Source of the DNA: Oceanobacillus halophilus
GTDB taxonomy: Bacteria; Bacillota; Bacilli; Bacillales; Amphibacillaceae
Direction of reading: 5' to 3'
Assembly: GCF_003628505.1 (NCBI RefSeq)
Contig: NZ_RBZP01000012.1
Span: 29,778-93,777 of the forward strand
Length of the DNA stretch: 64,000 bases
The notes under the pieces were generated by a model. The model was given only the letters and a program-made list of their open reading frames with translations. It had not been told where the DNA came from and searched no databases. Below, piece after piece: positions 46,093 to 57,716 of this stretch. A program made the translations under genes and the position numbers. Numbering within the stretch: the first letter of the stretch is position 1; the number at the start of each line of letters is the position of its first letter.

Positions 46093-46720
46093 GATCGTTT
46101 CCAGTGTGAAAGATCAGGAACTTATTAAAATGCGCCGGGACCAGATGATAAAAGGTGCGATCACGCTATTTAAAGAAAAAGGGTTTCATCGCACCACAAC
46201 GAGAGAAATCGCCAAGGCTTCTGGTTTTAGCATTGGAACGCTTTATGAATACATTCGTACGAAAGAAGACATCCTTTTCCTTACCTGCGACGCTATCTAT
46301 GACCAAGTTCGGGAGCGGGTGGAGTCCGCATTTGATTTAGAACATCCTTCCCGTGAAAATTTAATAAACGTGATGAAGTCCTACTTTTATTTAATGGATG
46401 AGCTGCAGGAAGAGATTCTGATACTCTATCAGGAAGTAAAATCCCTAAAGAAAGAAACAAGAAAATATGTTCTGCAAAAAGAGCAGGACATGGTCCGAAT
46501 GCTGGAAAAGGTAATAGTTAACTGTGTACCAGAACCATTAACAAAAAAGGAAGTATCACTTATCGCCAATAATATTTTTATTGAAGGGCATATGTGGGGA
46601 TTCAGAAGATGGATCTTGCAAAAACAATTTACGTTAGATGAGTACATTGAGTTACAAATTACAATGCTATTAAAAATGTTGCCAGGAGAACATGAGTCTT
46701 TACGAAAAGGGGGAAATTAA
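46079..46720 (+). CDS. TetR/AcrR-family regulator of the acyl-CoA genes
   Basis: The 213-residue regulator has an N-terminal HTH (about 20-65; [20 protein letters not shown], then RTKEDILFL) and a helical ligand domain. It is embedded between meaB and icmF, overlapping meaB by 14 bp and ending 2 bp before icmF. That placement, together with the palindromes before fadF and the thiolase gene, suggests a FadR-like repressor released by an acyl-CoA. Ligand is inferred. AAGGAGG lies 9 nt before the ATG. Confidence 0.88.
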   Translation: MEKDKIVSSVKDQELIKMRRDQMIKGAITLFKEKGFHRTTTREIAKASGFSIGTLYEYIRTKEDILFLTCDAIYDQVRERVESAFDLEHPSRENLINVMKSYFYLMDELQEEILILYQEVKSLKKETRKYVLQKEQDMVRMLEKVIVNCVPEPLTKKEVSLIANNIFIEGHMWGFRRWILQKQFTLDEYIELQITMLLKMLPGEHESLRKGGN

Positions 46721-46722
46721 GA

Positions 46723-49700
46723 ATGGAGCAGCCACAAATTTACAAACCGAAAAACCCAGTTCGCTTTGTTACAGCATCAAGCCTGTTTGACGGGCATGAT
46801 GCATCCATTAACATTATGAGAAGAATCTTGCAATCTAGTGGGGCAGAGGTTATTCATTTAGGACATAACCGTTCAGTAGAGGAAGTCGTTCATGCAGCCA
46901 TTCAGGAGGATGTGCAAGGTATCGCGATATCCTCTTATCAAGGCGGTCATGTCGAGTATTTTAAGTACATGATAGATTTATTGAATGAACTTGGAGCGAC
47001 TCATATTAAAGTATTTGGTGGTGGTGGAGGGGTTATCATCCCTCGAGAGATTAAAGAATTGCATGAATATGGCGTTTCCTGGATTTTCTCTCCAGAAGAT
47101 GGTCGGAAATACGGCCTTCAAGGTATGATTAACAAAATGATTGAAATGTGTGATTTCCTTCCACCCATTGATATTGAACAAGATTTTGAAAAACTGGAAC
47201 AAGGGAATCGACATGCGATTGCTAAGTTTATAACGTTTGTCGAATCTGAGCAAGTGGACAGAAATGAAAAACAGCGTGTGTTGAAAAAATTGCAGGAGAC
47301 AGGAAATGACCAGACGCCAGTACTTGGGATTACTGGTACAGGTGGGGCCGGGAAGAGTTCGTTAACCGATGAATTAATTCGCCGGTTTATGAATGAAGTG
47401 CCTGATAAGAAAATAGCCATCATTTCCATTGATCCAACGAAAAAGAAAACAGGAGGAGCACTTTTAGGTGACCGTATTCGCATGAATGCCATTTTCTCCG
47501 ATCGTGTTTATATGCGTTCGCTTGCTACAAGAGATTCTCGTAGTGAACTTTCTAAAGCTATTCAAGACGTGATTGATGTTGTGCGAGTATCTGGGTACGA
47601 CTTTATCATCGTGGAAACAAGTGGAATTGGGCAAGGGGATGCAGCAATTACCGATGTAACCGATCTTTCTATGTATGTCATGACAGCTGAATTTGGTGCA
47701 CCAACCCAATTGGAAAAAATTGATATGATTGATTTTGCTGATTTTATTGTGATTAATAAATTTGAACAAAAGGGTTCGGAGGATGCCTTGAATCAAGTGC
47801 GTAAACAATTCGAGCGCAGCCGTATGCTGTTTAAACAGGATAAAGAGAAATTCCCAGTATTTGGTACAATTGCAAGTCAATTTAATGATGAAGGGACCAA
47901 TGCCTTATTTGCATCACTCATTGATAAGATCAATGAAAAGTACAACTGGGAAGTGTCGGTAGACTTTGACCGACATACGATTGCGGAAAAGCAAAACCTT
48001 ATTATAACCAACGAGCGTCGCCATTATTTGCGTGAAATTGCTGCATATATACGTAAATACCATGAAGATGCAGAGAATCAAAGCGAAATAGCGCGCAAGC
48101 TTTACCAGCTGCAAGGTGCGATTCATACCATCGCGAATGATGAGGGGATTGAGCTAATCAATCAAACGTTTGATCAAAAGAAAGAAAATGAATTGGCAGC
48201 AACAGAAGCAGTGGAAGATGAGAAACAAACGTTTGATCAAGAAAATATCGTAAGAAAATTAAATCAAACGTATAATCAATACGAGGAGAAACTTCATCCG
48301 CATGCGAAAAAATTGCTGGATTCTTGGGACAATAAGCAAGAGGAATACAACCAAGACAAAATGTCATTTAAAGTACGTGATAAAGAAATTGAAATGGATA
48401 TTATAACAGAATCCATTTCCGGGACAAAGATTCCTAAGGTTGCTTTTCCTAAATACCATGATTGGGGCGAGCGTTTGAAGTGGCTTTTAAAGGAAAATGT
48501 GCCAGGTGCATTTCCGTTTACAGCAGGTGTTTTCCCGTTTAAACGAAAAGGGGAAGATCCAACACGCCAGTTTGCTGGAGAAGGTACACCAGAACGTACC
48601 AATCGCCGGTTCCATTATCTTTCAAGAAACGATGAGGCAAAACGTCTTTCTACGGCATTTGACTCTGTAACCTTATACGGAGAAGATCCAGATTATCGCC
48701 CAGATATTTATGGAAAAATAGGTGAGAGTGGAGTTAATATTTGTACGCTTGATGACATGAAAAAACTTTATGACGGATTTGATTTAACAAATCCAATGAC
48801 CTCCGTTTCCATGACAATCAATGGCCCAGCACCAATCATTTTAGCGATGTTTTTCAATACAGCGATTGATCAGCAAGTGGAGAAATTTAAGGAAGAACAA
48901 GGAAGAGAACCAAGTCGTGCGGAATACGAAAAGATTAAAGCAGAAACGGTATCTGTTGCAAGAGGGACGGTGCAAGCAGATATTCTGAAAGAGGATCAGG
49001 GACAAAATACCTGTATTTTCTCAACAGAGTTTGCGCTTCGTATGATGGGAGATATTCAGAAGTACTTTATCGATCACAATGTCCGGAATTATTACTCCGT
49101 TTCTATTTCTGGATACCATATTGCAGAAGCTGGAGCAAATCCAATTACGCAGCTAGCTTTTACACTCGCCAATGGCTTTACGTATGTTGAGTACTATCTA
49201 AGCAGAGGAATGGACATTAATAAATTCGCACCGAATCTATCATTTTTCTTCTCCAATGGGTTAGATCCAGAGTATACAGTCATCGGTCGTGTGGCTAGAA
49301 GAATTTGGTCCATCGTGATGCGAGACAAATATGGTGCCAATGAGCGCAGCCAGAAATTGAAGTATCATATTCAAACATCAGGTCGCTCCCTGCATGCGCA
49401 GGAAATTGACTTTAATGATATTCGTACCACATTACAAGCATTGTTAGCGATTCAGGATAATACGAATTCCTTGCATACGAATGCTTATGATGAAGCTATC
49501 ACAACACCAACAGAAGAATCTGTAAGACGTGCCATGGCCATTCAAATGATCATTAATAAAGAATTTGGCTTAACAAAGAATGAAAATCCATTACAAGGAT
49601 CATTTATTGTGGAAGAATTAACTGATTTAGTAGAGGAAGCGGTTCTTCAGGAGTTTGAACGAATGAATGACCGTGGTGGTGTGCTCGGAGCGATGGAACG

Positions 49701-50067
49701 CCAATACCAACGTGGAAAAATTCAAGAAGAATCCTTGTATTATGAAGGCAAGAAACATTCCGGCGAACTACCAATTGTTGGGGTGAATACGTATCTGAAC
49801 CCGAACCCGCCATCAGAAGATGATATCGACTCCATGGAACTTGCGCGAGCAACGAAAGAGGAAAAAGAACATCAAATCAAAGAACTCCGCAAATTCCAGG
49901 AAAGAAATAAAGCATATACGGAAGATGCACTTAACCGCTTGAAGGAAGTAGCAACATCCGGCGGCAATATTTTTGAAGAACTCATGGAAACCGTCAAAGT
50001 AGCAAGCCTTGGCCAAATTACACAGGCTCTTTATGAAGTGGGTGGACAGTATAGACGGAATATGTAG
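46723..50067 (+). CDS. icmF: Fused isobutyryl-CoA mutase IcmF
   Basis: The 1114-residue adenosylcobalamin enzyme interconverts isobutyryl- and n-butyryl-CoA. The N-terminal B12 domain has the His ligand in [13 protein letters not shown] (His25). A MeaI-type G-domain follows (about 195-420; [17 protein letters not shown]), then a linker (about 420-560). The C-terminal mutase TIM barrel has [20 protein letters not shown] and [12 protein letters not shown] blocks. The single-chain fusion distinguishes it from methylmalonyl-CoA mutase. It is the last gene of the operon. Repeat array E then lies between the stop and the terminator. Confidence 0.94.
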   Translation: MEQPQIYKPKNPVRFVTASSLFDGHDASINIMRRILQSSGAEVIHLGHNRSVEEVVHAAIQEDVQGIAISSYQGGHVEYFKYMIDLLNELGATHIKVFGGGGGVIIPREIKELHEYGVSWIFSPEDGRKYGLQGMINKMIEMCDFLPPIDIEQDFEKLEQGNRHAIAKFITFVESEQVDRNEKQRVLKKLQETGNDQTPVLGITGTGGAGKSSLTDELIRRFMNEVPDKKIAIISIDPTKKKTGGALLGDRIRMNAIFSDRVYMRSLATRDSRSELSKAIQDVIDVVRVSGYDFIIVETSGIGQGDAAITDVTDLSMYVMTAEFGAPTQLEKIDMIDFADFIVINKFEQKGSEDALNQVRKQFERSRMLFKQDKEKFPVFGTIASQFNDEGTNALFASLIDKINEKYNWEVSVDFDRHTIAEKQNLIITNERRHYLREIAAYIRKYHEDAENQSEIARKLYQLQGAIHTIANDEGIELINQTFDQKKENELAATEAVEDEKQTFDQENIVRKLNQTYNQYEEKLHPHAKKLLDSWDNKQEEYNQDKMSFKVRDKEIEMDIITESISGTKIPKVAFPKYHDWGERLKWLLKENVPGAFPFTAGVFPFKRKGEDPTRQFAGEGTPERTNRRFHYLSRNDEAKRLSTAFDSVTLYGEDPDYRPDIYGKIGESGVNICTLDDMKKLYDGFDLTNPMTSVSMTINGPAPIILAMFFNTAIDQQVEKFKEEQGREPSRAEYEKIKAETVSVARGTVQADILKEDQGQNTCIFSTEFALRMMGDIQKYFIDHNVRNYYSVSISGYHIAEAGANPITQLAFTLANGFTYVEYYLSRGMDINKFAPNLSFFFSNGLDPEYTVIGRVARRIWSIVMRDKYGANERSQKLKYHIQTSGRSLHAQEIDFNDIRTTLQALLAIQDNTNSLHTNAYDEAITTPTEESVRRAMAIQMIINKEFGLTKNENPLQGSFIVEELTDLVEEAVLQEFERMNDRGGVLGAMERQYQRGKIQEESLYYEGKKHSGELPIVGVNTYLNPNPPSEDDIDSMELARATKEEKEHQIKELRKFQERNKAYTEDALNRLKEVATSGGNIFEELMETVKVASLGQITQALYEVGGQYRRNM

Positions 50068-50078
50068 TTGATTGTGTG

Positions 50079-50595
50079 GGGGCGCTCCTGTAAATCTGGA
50101 GGAGCGCCTATAAACCAGGAGGAGCGCCTATAAAACTGAAGGAGCGCCTATAAACCAGGAGGAGCGCCTATAAAACTGAAGGAGCGCCTATAAACTTGGA
50201 GGAGCGCCTATAAACTTGAAGGAGCGCCTATAAACTTGGAGGAGCGCCTATAAACTTGGAGGAGCGCCTATAAACTTGGAGGAGCGCCTATAAACTTGAA
50301 GGAGCGCCTATAAACTTGAAGGAGCGCCTATAAACTTGAAGGAGCGCCTATAAACTTGAAGGAGCGCCTATAAACTTGAAGGAGCGCCTATAAACTTGAA
50401 GGAGCGCCTATAAACTTGAAGGAGCGCCTATAAACTTGAAGGAGCGCCTATAAACTTGAAGGAGCGCCTATAAACATGGAGGAGCGCCTATAAACTTGAA
50501 GGAGCGCCTATAAACTTGAAGGAGCGCCTATAAACCTGAAGGAGCGCCTATAAACACCGGAAGAACGCCTATTAACCAGAACAAACGCCCTAACC
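50079..50595 (+). repeat. Tandem array E, 20-bp unit, about 23 good copies
   Basis: An exact 20-bp period runs from about 50100 to 50555. Core GGAGCGCCTATAAA is followed mostly by CTTGAA or CTTGGA. The first copy is GGCGCTCCTGTAAAT. The 3' edge decays through AGAACGCCTATTAAC, CAAACGCCCTAAC and CAAACGCTCATCC. It begins about 12 bp after the icmF stop and ends about 80 bp before the first terminator, so it belongs to the icmF 3' untranslated region. Confidence 0.97.
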
Positions 50596-50671
50596 TCCAC
50601 AACAAACGCTCATCCAATCAAACCATTTGCTTCATGTCCATATACGCCTGTTCTTTCACTGACATAAATGT

Positions 50672-50707
50672 AAAAAGTTGAGAAGATGTTATTTTCTCAA
50701 CTTTTTT
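50672..50707 (+). terminator. Terminator of the icmF operon
   Basis: AAAAAGTTGAGA and TCTCAACTTTTTT form a strong stem with a T-run. Confidence 0.88.
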
Positions 50708-50928
50708 GTGCTAAAATATGGCATAATCGCTATAGAATTGTTTATAATGTTAGGTATGTTTATTGATAAGGAAAAAATGATATAGTTAGATAATGAATAG
50801 GTTTTTAATAGGTAATCTTAAGGTGCCGTGTCAGAGACACATTTTAAGCTGGACAAGGTCACTATGATGATGAACCAGCTAGTAGAAATAGTATATATTT
50901 TTTATTACAAATAAAGGGAGTGCTTACC

Positions 50929-51495
50929 GTGAGCTTAAAAGATTATAGCCGCGAGCAAATTGAAGATATGTCAATGCTGGAATTGGCAAGTGTAATTTTA
51001 AAGGACGAAAGAAAGGCATTAGAATTCCAAGAACTATTTAAAAGAATTGCAGATATAAAGGGATTAACGCAAGAAGAAAAAGAAGATTATATTGCGCAAT
51101 TTTATACAGATTTAAATGTGGATGGACGTTTTACAACACTTGGATCAAATATGTGGGGTTTGAAACGTTGGTATCCGATTGAGCAAGCTGATGAAGAGGT
51201 ACATACTCCTAAAAAGAAAAAGAAGAAAAAAGCTACGAAGAAGAAAAAACGTGTTGCTGAAGAAATTCCTGAAGTGGAAGAAGATGTTTTTGATGAGGAA
51301 GACCTTCACGAAGACGACCTGGACGATGACCTTGATGACTTGGAAGACGACGATTTAGAAGATGATTTAGACGATGATGAACTCGAGGATTACAATGATT
51401 TTGATGATGATGATGAACTAGAAGAGGAAGACATCGATGAAGAATTTGATGATGACGAGGACGATGTTGACTCAGACGACAAAGAAGAAAAATAA
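50929..51495 (+). CDS. rpoE: RNA polymerase delta subunit
   Basis: The 188-residue protein has a folded N-terminal HARE-HTH domain (about 1-90; MSMLELASVIL and DLNVDGRFTTLGSNMWGLKRW). A Lys-rich hinge (PKKKKKKKATKKKKR) leads to a very acidic disordered tail of Asp/Glu repeats (about 110-188). Delta speeds promoter clearance and recycles RNA polymerase. The start is GTG 50929, eight bases after AAAGGGAG; a GTG at 50920 overlaps that site. It lies before pyrG as in other Bacillaceae and has its own terminator. Confidence 0.95.
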   Translation: MSLKDYSREQIEDMSMLELASVILKDERKALEFQELFKRIADIKGLTQEEKEDYIAQFYTDLNVDGRFTTLGSNMWGLKRWYPIEQADEEVHTPKKKKKKKATKKKKRVAEEIPEVEEDVFDEEDLHEDDLDDDLDDLEDDDLEDDLDDDELEDYNDFDDDDELEEEDIDEEFDDDEDDVDSDDKEEK

Positions 51496-51511
51496 CACAC
51501 TGCTTTTCCAT

Positions 51512-51545
51512 GAAGAAGGACCTGCAATGGGTTCTTCTTTTTATT
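51512..51545 (+). terminator. Terminator after rpoE
   Basis: AAGAAGGACC pairs with GGTTCTTCTT (one G-U), followed by a T-run. Confidence 0.8.
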
Positions 51546-51623
51546 AACTTAAGGACATTAACTCACCAAAAAGCTTTGTTTAAAGGATGTTAGCTAAAGG
51601 ATTTTTATTTCTAAAAACAGTTA

Positions 51624-51665
51624 TTGACTTTTTAAGATCAAATGAGTACAATTTTACTTGGGCTC
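51624..51665 (+). promoter_or_regulatory. pyrG promoter with GGGCTC initiation region
   Basis: TTGACT (51624-51629), a 17-bp spacer and TACAAT (51647-51652) place the start at GGGCTC (51660-51665). In B. subtilis pyrG an identical start lets polymerase add extra G residues when CTP is scarce. Confidence 0.88.
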
Positions 51666-51680
51666 TATAAATTAAATCAT

Positions 51681-51720
51681 AGCGTCTCCCTTATACGTGG
51701 GGAGGCGCTTTTTATTTTTT
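51681..51720 (+). terminator. pyrG leader attenuator
   Basis: AGCGTCTCCC (51681-51690) pairs with GGGAGGCGCT (51700-51709) and is followed by T5 ATT-type U-run. The CTCCC of the 5' arm is what a poly-G 5' end would capture, preventing termination. About 220 nt of further leader precede the gene; I see no other structure there. Confidence 0.88.
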
Positions 51721-51898
51721 GGGGGGTTAGTATCAGGGGATTCCTGGCCTGCCTCCTGTATCGCAATCTGTGTAGTCATTTTTTGGTATTCCCAGTGAAA
51801 ACAGGGAATGGTCGAAATGATTTGATTACCGCAGATTTTTTCCGTTTAGGAATAGATTTTTTATGCTCTTATTATATTTATATTTTGGTACAAAATAA

Positions 51899-53536
<1,638 letters not shown>

Positions 53537-53551
53537 GAAGAAATAAATCAC

Positions 53552-53581
53552 AACCTCGAACATATAGTTCGGGGTTTTTTT
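53552..53581 (+). terminator. Terminator after pyrG
   Basis: AACCTCGAAC and GTTCGGGGTT (one G-U) with a T7 run. Confidence 0.9.
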
Positions 53582-53754
53582 AAAAGATTAAAAATAAATT
53601 ACCTACCACAAGTGTTTCAGTTTGAACTCTCGTTTGTATCTATGGGGAAGTCCTTGTATTCGCTTGGGGCCACTACTTTTTCAAAAAAATCCCCGATTTT
53701 TTCAACCACCATTCTAAAACTAGAAAAATTTTCCAGAGATAATTATCGGAATTA

Positions 53755-53784
53755 GCAGGAAAATGTCGGAAGTGTATCGAATCT
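53755..53784 (+). promoter_or_regulatory. spo0F: Sigma-H promoter of spo0F
   Basis: GCAGGAAAA (53755-53763), a 12-bp spacer and ATCGAATCT (53776-53784) match the sigma-H pattern RNAGGAWWW-N11/12-RNNGAATWW with one mismatch. TGTCGGA within the spacer is one base from a Spo0A box. B. subtilis spo0F also uses sigma-H and Spo0A. Confidence 0.75.
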
Positions 53785-53838
53785 TACTATCTTAAGGGGA
53801 AAAATTAATAGGGGAAAGAAAAAGGGGAGGTAAGTGAA

Positions 53839-54201
53839 TTGGTAAAAAGACAAATATTAATCGTTGATGACCAAGTAGGAATTCGGTTATTATTAACGGA
53901 TGTTCTCGAGAATGAAGGTTATCAGGTAGAAGAAGCAACCACAGGAAAACAAGCGCTGGAGAAACTACATAAAGCAAATTTTGATTTAATTATATTAGAT
54001 TATAAAATACCAGTTATGGACGGGGCACAAGTATTACGTGAAATGGAAGAAGAAAATGTAGAAGTTCCAGCTATTTTAATGAGTGGTTTGGCTGAAAACC
54101 TAGGGGCAGAGGTAAGTAAGTTCAAACTCGTTAAAAAGATGATTGCAAAGCCATTTAATATAAATGAGTTTGTGGAGGAAGTTAGAGCAATTATTGATTA
54201 A
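53839..54201 (+). CDS. spo0F: Spo0F phosphorelay response regulator
   Basis: The 120-residue single receiver domain carries phosphate between sporulation kinases and Spo0B. The acidic pocket is DDQ (Asp10-Asp11), the phosphoacceptor is Asp54 in LIILDYKIPVMDG, and the switch residues are in AILMSGL and the conserved Lys of KKMIAKPF (Lys near 104). There is no output domain, as expected. The TTG start follows GGGGAGG with proper spacing. A sigma-H promoter lies about 60-85 bp upstream. It shows that the organism has the phosphorelay. Confidence 0.95.
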   Translation: MVKRQILIVDDQVGIRLLLTDVLENEGYQVEEATTGKQALEKLHKANFDLIILDYKIPVMDGAQVLREMEEENVEVPAILMSGLAENLGAEVSKFKLVKKMIAKPFNINEFVEEVRAIID

Positions 54202-54366
54202 TGTTCACAAATATCCTCTATAAGCAAAACGTTGTAATTTACATTATATATGGAATATTTGGGCTGTTTTTTAATGCTTGCACACCAAGGGTCTAGTTGG
54301 TATTCTTATAATGTGTAAAAAATAATACTTAAACAAGTGAATTTATTCACTAGAGGAGGATATTCA

Positions 54367-55221
54367 ATGCCATTAGTATCAATGAAAGAAATGCTTGAAA
54401 AAGGGAAAGACAATGGTTATGCGGTAGGGCAATTCAATATCAATAACCTAGAATATATTCAAGCAATTCTACAAGCAGCAGAAGCTGAAAAATCCCCAGT
54501 TATCTTAGGTGTATCTGAAGGTGCTGGAAAATATATGGGTGGATTTAACGTAGTTGTGGCAATGGTTAAAGCTACAATGGAATCTTATGGTACAACCGTT
54601 CCAGTTGCAATCCATTTAGACCACGGTTCAAGCTTTGAAAAGTGTGCACAAGCTATTCATGCAGGATTTACTTCTGTAATGATTGATGCTTCTCACGATC
54701 CAATCGAAGAAAACATTGCAACTACTAGTAAAGTTACTGAATTAGCTCATATTCACGGAGTTTCTGTTGAAGCTGAAGTAGGAACTGTTGGTGGAGAAGA
54801 AGATGGCGTTATCGGTGGTATTATGTATGCTGATACAGAAGAATGTAAACGTCTTGTTACAGAAACTGGCGTGGACTGCTTAGCTCCTGCATTAGGTTCT
54901 GTTCATGGTGAGTACCAAGGAGAGCCTAACTTAGGATTCAAAGAAATGGAAGAAATTCTTAACGCAGTTCAAGTTCCATTAGTATTACATGGTGGTACTG
55001 GCATTCCGACGAAAGATATCCAAAAAGCTATTTCATTAGGGACAGCTAAAATTAACGTAAATACAGAAAACCAACTTGCGCAAACAAAAGCCGTGCGTAA
55101 GACTCTAGAAGAAAAACCAAACTTATACGATCCACGCAAATACTTAGGACCAGGAACAGAAGCAATTAAAGAAACGGTTATTGGTAAAATGCGTGAGTTT
55201 GGATCATCAGGAAAAGCGTAA
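54367..55221 (+). CDS. fbaA: Class II fructose-bisphosphate aldolase
   Basis: The 284-residue zinc enzyme cleaves fructose 1,6-bisphosphate. [19 protein letters not shown] lies at the N-terminus, and [10 protein letters not shown] (about 81-90) supplies a zinc His and the catalytic Asp. [18 protein letters not shown] and [10 protein letters not shown] are further active-site blocks. ATG 54367 follows GAGGAGG; the ten-codon upstream extension reads through the site. TATAAT at 54307-54312 is a likely -10. Order spo0F-fbaA-tal is conserved with B. subtilis. Confidence 0.96.
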   Translation: MPLVSMKEMLEKGKDNGYAVGQFNINNLEYIQAILQAAEAEKSPVILGVSEGAGKYMGGFNVVVAMVKATMESYGTTVPVAIHLDHGSSFEKCAQAIHAGFTSVMIDASHDPIEENIATTSKVTELAHIHGVSVEAEVGTVGGEEDGVIGGIMYADTEECKRLVTETGVDCLAPALGSVHGEYQGEPNLGFKEMEEILNAVQVPLVLHGGTGIPTKDIQKAISLGTAKINVNTENQLAQTKAVRKTLEEKPNLYDPRKYLGPGTEAIKETVIGKMREFGSSGKA

Positions 55222-55277
55222 ATAACATAGTTGGATGAGAGACTATAGACCTCATCTGAAAAAATTGTATTCCAATA

Positions 55278-55318
55278 GCGACGAATGGACAAATGTTTTC
55301 TCTTGCCCATCCGTCGCT
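55278..55318 (+). other. Hairpin between fbaA and tal
   Basis: AGCGACGAATGGACA and TGCCCATCCGTCGCT form an imperfect stem without a T-run. It may be a processing or stability element, or a weak terminator. Confidence 0.5.
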
Positions 55319-55435
55319 AAAATTATATATTAAAGGCACAAAGGAAAATGTACGTCTAGAAAAAAACTACATAGATTCAGGCAGCAAGGGCGAGAGGATT
55401 ATTGTTCTATATTAATGAATTGGGGGAGAAGAAAT

Positions 55436-56080
55436 ATGAAATTTTTCATTGACACAGCGAACATTGATGAAATCCGCTCAGCTAATGAGTTGGGAATTTT
55501 GGCAGGGGTTACAACGAATCCAAGTCTAGTCGCAAAAGAGGGTGTGTCTTTTCATGACAGACTGAAAGAAATTACTTCTGAAGTAACGAGTGGTTCTGTA
55601 AGTGCGGAAGTAATCGCGGAAGATGCAGAGGGTATGATTGCAGAAGGAAAAGAATTAGCTGCTATTGCACCGAATATTACGGTGAAAGTACCAATGACTT
55701 TAGAAGGGTTAAAGGCTGTAAAAGCGTTTAGCGACTTAAATATTAAAACAAATGTTACATTGATTTTTAATGCTAACCAAGCTTTATTAGCAGCTCGTGC
55801 GGGTGCAACGTATGTATCACCATTCCTAGGAAGATTAGATGATATTGGGCATGACGGCATGACGTTAATCAATACCATTTATGAGATTTTCGAGAAACAT
55901 AGCATAGGAACAGAAATCATTGCTGCGTCTATTCGTCATCCATTACATGTTATTGATGCTGCATTAAATGGTGCCCATATTGCCACCATTCCGTACAAAG
56001 TTTTAGCACAACTTGTCAAGCATCCATTGACTGATCAAGGGATTGAAAAGTTCCTAGCAGATTGGAACCAACAAAAATAG
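55436..56080 (+). CDS. tal: Transaldolase / fructose-6-phosphate aldolase family
   Basis: The 214-residue short-form transaldolase starts [20 protein letters not shown] and has [13 protein letters not shown] (about 24-36). The Schiff-base Lys84 lies in NITVKVPMT, and [19 protein letters not shown] and [13 protein letters not shown] follow. The gene equals B. subtilis tal (ywjH). Sequence alone does not separate transaldolase from fructose-6-phosphate aldolase activity in this subfamily. GGGGGAG precedes the ATG; seven upstream codons read into it and are rejected. Confidence 0.93.
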   Translation: MKFFIDTANIDEIRSANELGILAGVTTNPSLVAKEGVSFHDRLKEITSEVTSGSVSAEVIAEDAEGMIAEGKELAAIAPNITVKVPMTLEGLKAVKAFSDLNIKTNVTLIFNANQALLAARAGATYVSPFLGRLDDIGHDGMTLINTIYEIFEKHSIGTEIIAASIRHPLHVIDAALNGAHIATIPYKVLAQLVKHPLTDQGIEKFLADWNQQK

Positions 56081-56149
56081 AGAAACATGAATGAAATAAA
56101 AAAATATCGTTAATGATAGGAATAGGGCGGAAAACATTTCGCGTGGAAA

Positions 56150-56200
56150 CCGTTCAAAAGGTTGAAGGGAACCCTTCTCTTTAGACCTTTGAACATTCCT
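56150..56200 (+). other. Nested hairpin in the murA2 leader
   Basis: GTTCAAAAGGT pairs with ACCTTTGAAC, and within the loop GAAGGG pairs with CCCTTC across AA. There is no T-run. The position 75-125 nt before murA2 suggests a leader structure of unknown role. Confidence 0.5.
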
Positions 56201-56273
56201 AACAATACAACTTGAAATGGCGTGTGTCCAATAGCAAATCATATTGGACAACCTCTAAAAGTGAGGGTTTGGA

Positions 56274-57560
56274 ATGCAAAAAATGTTAATTGAAGGTGGC
56301 CATGTATTAAATGGCCAGGTACGAATTAGTGGAGCAAAGAATAGTGCGGTGGCACTTCTTCCAGCATCCATTCTAGCTAATTCACCGGTTACCATCGAAG
56401 GATTACCGGAAATCTCTGATGTCGGTACATTAAGTGACTTATTAGAAGAAATTGGTGGTACGGTAAATTGGGAAGGCCAAACCATTACGGTTAATCCAGA
56501 GAATATGGTTGCGATGCCATTACCAAATGGAAAGGTGAAGAAGCTTCGCGCATCCTACTATTTTATGGGTGCCATGTTGGGGAAATTTAAAAAAGCGGTA
56601 ATTGGTCTACCAGGAGGCTGTTTCTTAGGGCCGCGTCCAATTGATCAGCATATTAAAGGATTTGAAGCTCTTGGTGCCGAGGTAACGAATGAGCAAGGTG
56701 CTATCTACTTGCGTGCCGATGAACTACGAGGAGCAAGGATTTATTTGGACGTTGTCAGTGTTGGTGCAACGATTAATATCATGCTTGCAGCTGTTAAAGC
56801 AAAAGGAAAAACAGTCATTGAAAATGCAGCGAAAGAACCCGAAATTATTGATGTTGCTACCTTGCTAACAAACATGGGAGCCAAAATCAAAGGGGTTGGG
56901 ACAGATGTTATTCGTATTGAGGGAGTTCCTGAACTGCATGGTTGCAGACATACGATTATTCCTGACCGAATTGAAGCTGGTACATACGCGATTGCCGCAG
57001 CAGCGCAAGGAAAAGAAGTCATTATCGATAACGTTATAACGAATCATATTGAAGCATTACTTGCCAAGCTCAGAGAAATGGGAGTAAGGTTAGAAGAAAG
57101 TGATGAGAAACTGCTAATCGCACCACAAGGACCGCTGAAAAGCGTGGATATCAAAACCTTGGTATATCCTGGTTTCCCTACTGATTTGCAGCAACCTTTT
57201 ACATCGCTGTTAACGAAGGCAGGAACAACAGGAGTAGTGACGGATACCATTTACTCTGCTCGCCTGAAACACATCGATGAATTGAGAAGAATGAATGCAT
57301 CCATTAAAGTAGAAGGCGGTTCGGTCATTGTATCAGGGCCAGTTCAAATGAATGGAGCCAAAGTAAAAGCTACCGATCTCCGAGCCGGTGCAGCTCTAAT
57401 TGTTGCAGGATTAATGGCTAATGGTATCACAGAAATAACGGGTGTAGACCATATAGACCGAGGATATGAAAACATAACAGATAAATTAAGAAGCCTCGGT
57501 GCCAATATCTGGCGCGAAGAAATGACAGAAAAAGAAATCATTCAATTTCAAAACTCATAA
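56274..57560 (+). CDS. murA2: UDP-GlcNAc 1-carboxyvinyltransferase, second isozyme
   Basis: The 428-residue enoylpyruvate transferase adds PEP to UDP-GlcNAc in the first committed step of peptidoglycan synthesis. The substrate-binding NSAV block is present ([16 protein letters not shown], about 19-34). The catalytic, fosfomycin-sensitive Cys116 lies in [12 protein letters not shown]. At the fbaA-tal-glpX-rho locus B. subtilis carries the MurAB (MurZ) isozyme, so this is assigned to that type. The ATG is 7 nt after GAGGGTTTGGA. A nested hairpin precedes it. Confidence 0.94.
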   Translation: MQKMLIEGGHVLNGQVRISGAKNSAVALLPASILANSPVTIEGLPEISDVGTLSDLLEEIGGTVNWEGQTITVNPENMVAMPLPNGKVKKLRASYYFMGAMLGKFKKAVIGLPGGCFLGPRPIDQHIKGFEALGAEVTNEQGAIYLRADELRGARIYLDVVSVGATINIMLAAVKAKGKTVIENAAKEPEIIDVATLLTNMGAKIKGVGTDVIRIEGVPELHGCRHTIIPDRIEAGTYAIAAAAQGKEVIIDNVITNHIEALLAKLREMGVRLEESDEKLLIAPQGPLKSVDIKTLVYPGFPTDLQQPFTSLLTKAGTTGVVTDTIYSARLKHIDELRRMNASIKVEGGSVIVSGPVQMNGAKVKATDLRAGAALIVAGLMANGITEITGVDHIDRGYENITDKLRSLGANIWREEMTEKEIIQFQNS

Positions 57561-57716
57561 AATGTAAGAAAAAAAGCACTAAATCAAACTTTTTAAGCAT
57601 TTTTAAAGGATTTTTTGAAGTTGATATCGAAATTCCTTAAGTAGACACCATAGAATTGGCTTATGATTGTATCCTTTTGGGATGAGGATACTTTTACAAA
57701 AAGGGAGAGGGCCAAT

